Assembly (NCBI RefSeq): GCF_006715395.1
Contig: NZ_VFNC01000002.1
Span: 186,001-250,000 of the forward strand
Source of the DNA: Streptomyces sp. SLBN-31
GTDB taxonomy: Bacteria > Actinomycetota > Actinomycetes > Streptomycetales > Streptomycetaceae
Direction: 5' to 3'
DNA: 64,000 nt
Part shown: positions 60,179 to 64,000 of the stretch, piece by piece
Layout of the letters: each line of letters starts with the position of its first letter
Position numbering within the stretch: position 1 is the stretch's first letter
Made by a program: the position numbers and the translations under genes
Notes under the pieces: model-generated
Databases searched by the model: none
Seen by the model: only the letters and a program-made list of their open reading frames with translations
Told to the model about the DNA's origin: nothing

Positions 60179-61156
60179 GAGATCCACATGTCGAAGACAC
60201 CCCCGCTCGATCGCGAGGCCAAGCGGCGCCTGGCCGTCATACGCCATGTCGAAGAGGTCACCGGCAACGTCGCCATGAGTTGCCGGTACTTCGGCGTCAG
60301 TCGGCAGGCGTACTACATCTGGTATCGCCGCTACCAGGCGGAGGGCATCGAGGGGCTGCGCACTCGCTCGAAGGCGCCCAAGCACAGCCCGAACGCCACG
60401 CACGTCGAGGTCGTCGGGAAGATCATCTATCTCCGGCAGAATTACCACTTCGGGCCCGAGAAGATCGCGATGTACCTCAAGCGGTACCACGACGTCACGA
60501 TCAGCAAATCGGGCGTGTGGCGGATCCTCAAGCGCCTGGACATGGGCCGCCTGCCGGCCTCCCAGCGCTACAAGCGGCACGACCGCCGGTGGAAGCGCTA
60601 CGAGAAGCAACTGCCCGGCCACCGGGTGCAGATCGACGTGAAGTTCATCGAGCCGCTGGCCTCCATGCCCCAGGGCCGGCGCGGCGGCCGCAACAAGTAC
60701 TACCAGTTCACGGCGATCGACGACTGCACCCGGCTGCGGGTCCTGAAGATCTATCCGACCCTTAACCAGGCCACTGCCATCCAGTTCGTCGACTACGTCC
60801 TGCAGAGGCTGCCGTTCCAGGTGGAGGTGATCCAGACCGACAACGGAGCCGAGTTCCAGTCAGCCTTCCACTTCCACGTGCTCGACAAAGGCATCGGCCA
60901 CGCCTACATAAAGCCCCGCACACCGCGGCTCAACGGGAAGGTCGAACGCTCCCACCGGATCGACGGAGAGGAGTTCTACCGGCTCCTGGAGGGCGTCATC
61001 ATCGACGACGCCGAGGTCTTCAACGACAAGCTGCGCGAGTGGGAGGACTACTACAACTACCATCGCCCGCACGGCGGCCTCGGCGGCCAGACGCCTTACG
61101 AACGCCTCAAGCAGAAGACCGCGCCCCAGGCGTAAACGATCATCGTCGGTTGCACA
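60133..61156 (+). mobile_element. IS481-family insertion sequence, about 1024 bp
   Basis: Imperfect terminal inverted repeats: the left end from 60133 and the complement of the right end from 61156 agree at 22 of 30 positions, with right terminus TGT as in IS481. One intact transposase gene fills the element; the right repeat overlaps its stop. No target duplication is visible (left flank CCGCAC, right flank ATGGTC), and the flanks belong to two different glucanase genes, consistent with a deletion or recombination after insertion. Exact ends are inferred. Confidence 0.8.
60188..61135 (+). CDS. IS481-family DDE transposase, 315 aa, apparently intact
   Basis: An N-terminal helix-turn-helix (VAMSCRYFGVSRQAYYIWYR) and a second basic region precede the integrase-type core. 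The catalytic triad is visible: Asp in HRVQIDVKFIEPL, Asp in VIQTDNGAEFQ, and Glu in NGKVERSHRIDGEE. The end reads YNYHRPHGGLGGQTPYERL, the usual IS481 finish. ATG 60188 has AGGAG upstream. No frameshift or stop is present, so the element may still be active. Confidence 0.95.
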   Translation: MSKTPPLDREAKRRLAVIRHVEEVTGNVAMSCRYFGVSRQAYYIWYRRYQAEGIEGLRTRSKAPKHSPNATHVEVVGKIIYLRQNYHFGPEKIAMYLKRYHDVTISKSGVWRILKRLDMGRLPASQRYKRHDRRWKRYEKQLPGHRVQIDVKFIEPLASMPQGRRGGRNKYYQFTAIDDCTRLRVLKIYPTLNQATAIQFVDYVLQRLPFQVEVIQTDNGAEFQSAFHFHVLDKGIGHAYIKPRTPRLNGKVERSHRIDGEEFYRLLEGVIIDDAEVFNDKLREWEDYYNYHRPHGGLGGQTPYERLKQKTAPQA

Positions 61157-61813
61157 ATGGTCGACATGTTCAGCGTGCCGATGAGTATCCGCCTCACCGG
61201 TGACAAGGACCAGACGACGGGAGTCCTGCGTGACGGCGGGCGAGCCGCCGCCTTCGCCGCCGTCAAGCAGGTCGAGGAGTTCTCGCGACTGGTCGTGGAC
61301 GACACCCGCATCATCGCTCCCGGCCACGGCCTGGACGCGGGCCTCTTCGCCACGGACTACCTCGCCCCTTACATCGACGAAGTGTGGAGCACCTACACCG
61401 GCAAGGACCTCAAGGTCACCACCAACGCCGGCACGTTCACCGGCCGGGTGCGCGGTGACCGCTTCACCTTCGACGGGCCGGCCTCCGTGTCCTTCGCCAA
61501 GCCCTCGACCCGCGACGTCCTCTTCTGCGACGGCAACCTCGCCGCGCCCAACGACGGGACCACCGGCCCCGTCGCCGCCGTCCTGGGGGCGGGCTTCAAC
61601 CGCTCGACACTGCTCACCGACACCGCCCAGCCCTCCACCGACCCCGCCACCTTCTACCAGGGCGACCTCACCAACCACTACGCCAAGGCGATCCACGCGG
61701 CGACAAAGGACGGCAAGGCCTACGGCTTCGCGTTCGACGACGTCGCGGACTTCGCCTCCTACATCCAGGACACCAAGCCGACCGGCTTCACGCTCACACT
61801 GTCGGCCTTCTGA
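61157..61813 (+). pseudogene. C-terminal fragment of a GH64 beta-1,3-glucanase
   Basis: Directly beyond the right IS end the frame reads MVDMFSVPMSIRLTG, then GHGLDAGLFATDYLAPYIDE, VSFAKPSTRDVLFCDGNLAA and HYAKAIHAATKDGKAYGFAF, which are the middle and end of GH64 (thaumatin-like) laminaripentaose-producing glucanases. The signal peptide and the first half of the domain, including the early catalytic region, are missing. The ATG at 61157 is the family's internal VDMF region, not a true start. Hence truncated by the IS event, though it might still be translated. Confidence 0.85.
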
Positions 61814-61920
61814 CGGTCCCGGCACGAACCGCCACCAGGGCCGGCCGGTGTCAGAGAGCGAGTCTGGGGGGCAATGGAGCGGACGGTCTGCTCCGAGCTG
61901 ATCGACGCGGAATGCGGCAG

Positions 61921-61962
61921 CGACGCCGGCCGGTCCGAACCTCCACGGACCGGCCGGCGTCG
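61921..61962 (+). terminator. Perfect 17-bp stem-loop terminator
   Basis: Arms 61921-61937 and 61946-61962 pair without mismatch around an 8-base loop, about 110 bases after the GH64 fragment and 30 bases before the next gene. It should end transcripts from the glucanase region. Confidence 0.85.
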
Positions 61963-61991
61963 TAGTCGTAACCGTCTTCGAAAGGGCCATC

Positions 61992-62462
61992 ATGCTTGCG
62001 TCTGCCGGGCGTCGTCCCCGAACTGGTTTTGTTTCCGCCACCATGCTGGTCGGGGCGGTGTTGTGCGCGACCGCCGCGTGTGGCTCCGGTGACCTGAAGA
62101 ACGCCACCGCGCCCAGTACGACTTCGTGGCAGGAGCCCGAGTCGTACGACTACACGCTGACCTCGGCCACCCAGGTCCTGGCGGGAACCTTCCGGGTGAA
62201 GGTCCGCGACGGCAAGGTGGTGCAGGCGGTGGGGCTCGACAAGGACAGTCGGCGACAGGCACACGATCTGCTCGGCGAAGTCCCCACGGTCGGGGATCTG
62301 TTGAAGAGGCTGGCCAAGGCCCGCAGTGACGAAGCGGACACCGCGGAAGCCGAGTACGCGGCCGACGGGCAGCCCTTGCGCATCACCTTGGACTGGGACA
62401 AGAACGCGATAGACGACGAGGCTCTGTACGTGATCAGCTCCTTCAGGACGACGGCGCCTTAA
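61992..62462 (+). CDS. DUF6174-type secreted lipoprotein, 156 aa
   Basis: A basic N-terminus, hydrophobic stretch (FVSATMLVGAVLCATAAC) and Cys about residue 30 followed by GSGD make a lipoprotein signal. The mature part (YDYTLTSATQVLAGTFRVKV, KVVQAVGLDKDSRRQA, and ADGQPLRITLDWDKNAIDDE) matches DUF6174, a small beta-rich actinobacterial surface domain. Function unknown. It is followed 15 bases later by another lipoprotein gene. Confidence 0.75.
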   Translation: MLASAGRRPRTGFVSATMLVGAVLCATAACGSGDLKNATAPSTTSWQEPESYDYTLTSATQVLAGTFRVKVRDGKVVQAVGLDKDSRRQAHDLLGEVPTVGDLLKRLAKARSDEADTAEAEYAADGQPLRITLDWDKNAIDDEALYVISSFRTTAP

Positions 62463-62477
62463 TGGAGGTCATCTCAA

Positions 62478-63008
62478 GTGTTACCCGCACGGATACCTGC
62501 CGGTGCCCCCGCGGTTCTGGTGATTCTTGCCCTGTCGGGCTGCTCTTCCCACTGGGGCTGCACCGACACGACTGCGGAACGCGGTGAGGCCGGTGTCAGA
62601 GTAGAGGTCGAGGACACGTCAGGGCGACCTCTCGGCGTCACCGCCGAGGTCGTCGGCTGGCGCCTCGAGCCCCACCCGCAGGTGCCCGCCGAAGGCGACA
62701 AGGTCCACTTCCGTTACCGCTTCGACGGCGCCGACGAGACATCCGGCCCCGGCGTCGACGCATGCGCAGTAGACAGTGAGCGCGTGGCGCTGGGGTGTCA
62801 GACGATCTATGCGTCCGGAGGGTGGGCCGAGCCGGACGGTGCCCTCACGGGCGATGACTGGCTTACCGTCGAACACCCCGAGCAGGTAACCGAAGTGCTC
62901 TTGATCCCCAATGACCAGTCCCACGACCGACGAACCTGTGACCAGGACATCAAGGACGGTGGCGGAACGCATCCTCCGAAAGCCGCCGACAGGGGGGACC
63001 AGCTGTAA
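62478..63008 (+). CDS. Putative lipoprotein, 176 aa
   Basis: GTG 62478 (VLPARIPAGAPAVLVILALS) has GGAGG upstream. A short signal peptide ends in the lipobox LSGC at about residue 22. The exported part has an Ig-like beta look (GVRVEVEDTSGRPLGVTAEV, VHFRYRFDGADETSG) with a Cys pair (VDACAVDSERVALGCQTI) that may form a disulphide. No family is known to me. Likely co-transcribed with the DUF6174 gene. Confidence 0.7.
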   Translation: MLPARIPAGAPAVLVILALSGCSSHWGCTDTTAERGEAGVRVEVEDTSGRPLGVTAEVVGWRLEPHPQVPAEGDKVHFRYRFDGADETSGPGVDACAVDSERVALGCQTIYASGGWAEPDGALTGDDWLTVEHPEQVTEVLLIPNDQSHDRRTCDQDIKDGGGTHPPKAADRGDQL

Positions 63009-63018
63009 GGAGGTCAAG

Positions 63019-63808
63019 TCAGCGCCGCTCGGCGAGCGCCGCCTCGAGGGCGGCGATGTGCTGGGCCTCGGCCTCCTTGCGTACAGCGGCGAAACGGCGG
63101 TCGACGATGAGTACCGGAAGGCACCAGAGGAAGCCCCACGCGCTGACGGAGCTGATGACTCCGCTCTGGCGCAGGATCGTGTTGGTCAGGAAACACAGGA
63201 TGCCGCTGAGGGCCCAGGCAGCCGTGCGATGCCTGCCCAACAGGCGCACGGGGGCGTTCCACGGCCCGGACAGTGCCTTGAGTGTCGCCGCGCGTACGAC
63301 GGCGTCGCGGTCCTCGGTCTTCACGTCCCGGGTGGCGGCGTCGCCGCCCTGGCGGAGATCCTCGGCGAGGGCACGCGCCTGTGCCTGGGTGTCGCGGCCC
63401 ATGACCGTACGGGCGGCCGCCGCTCTCATCCTCAAATCGTCCCAGTAGCCTCGCCGGGCCCAGCGTTCGGCGGCGGCAAGCCGGTCGGCCTCGGCGGACC
63501 GCGGCGCCAGCTCGTGCGGCCCGTCCCGGGTACTCGAAGGAGTCCGCACGCAGGCACAGTTCGGCGTAGCCGGCCAGAAGTCCCAGGTGGTCCCTGTCGA
63601 GAGCAAGCCCCGCCTGGAAGGCTTCCTCCGCGAGGTCGTCGTGGTCGTCGTCGTCCTCGGCGGCGTGCCCAAGGGCCAACCAGCTGTAGAGATCAGGGTG
63701 GGGACCGAGCTCGTCCAGGCCCTCCTGCGCGGCGCGCCTCACGGCCGCGTTTCCGCCAGCCACGAACAGCTGCTCGCAGCTCCGCTGGTAATCGTCGATC
63801 GTCGTCAT
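63019..63808 (-). pseudogene. TPR-like membrane protein gene with one frameshift
   Basis: The start at ATG 63808 (MTTIDDYQRSCEQLFVAGG) leads into TPR-like helices (AFQAGLALDRDHLGLLAGYA, then ELCLRADSFEYPG). Near 63510-63530 the coding signal moves to another frame, which reads HELAPRSAEADRLAAAERWA, then DTQAQARALAEDL and a C-terminal membrane part (AAWALSGILCFLTNTIL, then VSAWGFLWCLPVLIVD), ending RKEAEAQHIAALEAALAERR. Restoring one base would give about 262 aa. Either the gene is recently broken or there is a single-base sequencing error. Confidence 0.75.
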
Positions 63809-63924
63809 CCGGGCTCCCCCCAACCACTGCCGCCTGATTCTGACAGAACACACGTGCAGCCTGGATACGGGGGGCGGGTTGGGTGGTCAGGCTTGGAAAG
63901 GGAGAAGGTCCCTCAAGCCACGTC

Positions 63925-63955
63925 TTGACCCTCTCCCCGCGAGAGGGTCCAAGGT
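63925..63955 (+). promoter_or_regulatory. MerR-type promoter with 19-bp spacer and dyad operator
   Basis: TTGACC (63925-63930) and CAAGGT (63950-63955) are separated by 19 bases, longer than the usual 17 and diagnostic of MerR-activated promoters. A perfect 9-bp inverted repeat (63927-63935 and 63941-63949, GACCCTCTC/GAGAGGGTC) fills the spacer. A MerR-family activator would untwist the DNA to align the elements. Confidence 0.85.
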
Positions 63956-63961
63956 CGCGGC

Positions 63962-64000
63962 ATGAACAGCAACGATCTCGACGGACGTCGCGCCGTGGTG
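63962..64000 (+). CDS. Start of a leaderless gene, possibly a short-chain dehydrogenase (partial)
   Basis: ATG 63962 lies only six bases after the -10 element of the MerR-type promoter, so translation starts at the 5' end of the mRNA. The first 13 codons (MNSNDLDGRRAVV) resemble the opening of SDR oxidoreductases just before the cofactor glycine motif, but the window ends there. The gene itself is well supported by the promoter; the family is a guess. Confidence 0.5.
   Translation, partial: MNSNDLDGRRAVV

Noticed and set aside
1..64000. CRISPR arrays, tRNA or rRNA genes, replication origin or a complete prophage.
   Set aside because: No regularly spaced repeats, cloverleaf with CCA-like end, ribosomal sequence, iteron clusters or phage structural genes were seen by reading; a tRNAscan or CRISPR finder run would settle this.

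Overview
The window is high-GC actinobacterial DNA, almost certainly Streptomyces. The signs are strong third-position G/C, frequent GTG starts, many ATGA/GTGA stop-start overlaps and leaderless starts, an ECF41-type SigJ, GAF-ANTAR and GAF/PP2C regulators, EspC/WXG-type secreted proteins, and IS5- and IS481-group elements. It reads as accessory chromosome: intact catabolic and conflict-type operons lie between stretches of decayed genes.

Layout. 1-0.7 kb is a deletion scar: the end of one gene, a siderophore acetyltransferase (desC-like) that has lost its middle, and the tail of a zinc alcohol dehydrogenase. 1.2-13 kb holds mostly single genes: a GAF-ANTAR regulator, a DUF2071 protein, a YbdK-type carboxylate-amine ligase, a ferritin-like/hemerythrin operon, a membrane-protein run ending in CtaG, and a broken WD40 gene. 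13.4-23.5 kb carries a GAF/PAS/GAF/PP2C phosphatase, a HEAT-repeat protein, TspO, SigJ with its adjacent FAD oxidoreductase, a broken GNAT gene and an SMI1/KNR4 protein.

23.6-37.9 kb is the most interesting metabolic locus. A glutamine-synthetase-like gamma-glutamylation enzyme and a cytochrome P450 are transcribed rightward. Leftward are a ferredoxin, ferredoxin reductase, acetoacetate-decarboxylase-family protein, HpaE, HpaD, an FAH-type (HpaG-like) enzyme and a TetR regulator, then an APC permease, a PuuC-like aldehyde dehydrogenase and a PuuD-like gamma-glutamyl hydrolase. Three copies of one operator (CGTTTGGC-N3-AAAC) sit on the three main promoters, so the locus looks like one regulon. 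I infer uptake and gamma-glutamyl-dependent breakdown of an arylethylamine (tyramine, dopamine or a relative) through homoprotocatechuate ring cleavage, with a P450 system where HpaBC or an amine oxidase would be expected.

37.9-50.4 kb is a five-gene MoxR-type ATPase/DUF5682/VWA/SWIM/DUF4132 operon related to the E. coli yeh genes, with DUF5682 and VWA fused into one protein. 50.9-56 kb holds a second P450, an aldo/keto reductase and several shattered IS5-group transposases. 56.7-58.6 kb is a small type VII-secretion-like cluster with a perfect palindrome in the divergent promoter. 59-62 kb shows a GH16 glucanase and a GH64 glucanase fragment joined by an intact IS481-family element, which probably deleted the DNA between them. 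The right end has two lipoprotein genes, a frameshifted TPR-like gene and a textbook MerR-type promoter driving a leaderless gene cut off by the window edge.
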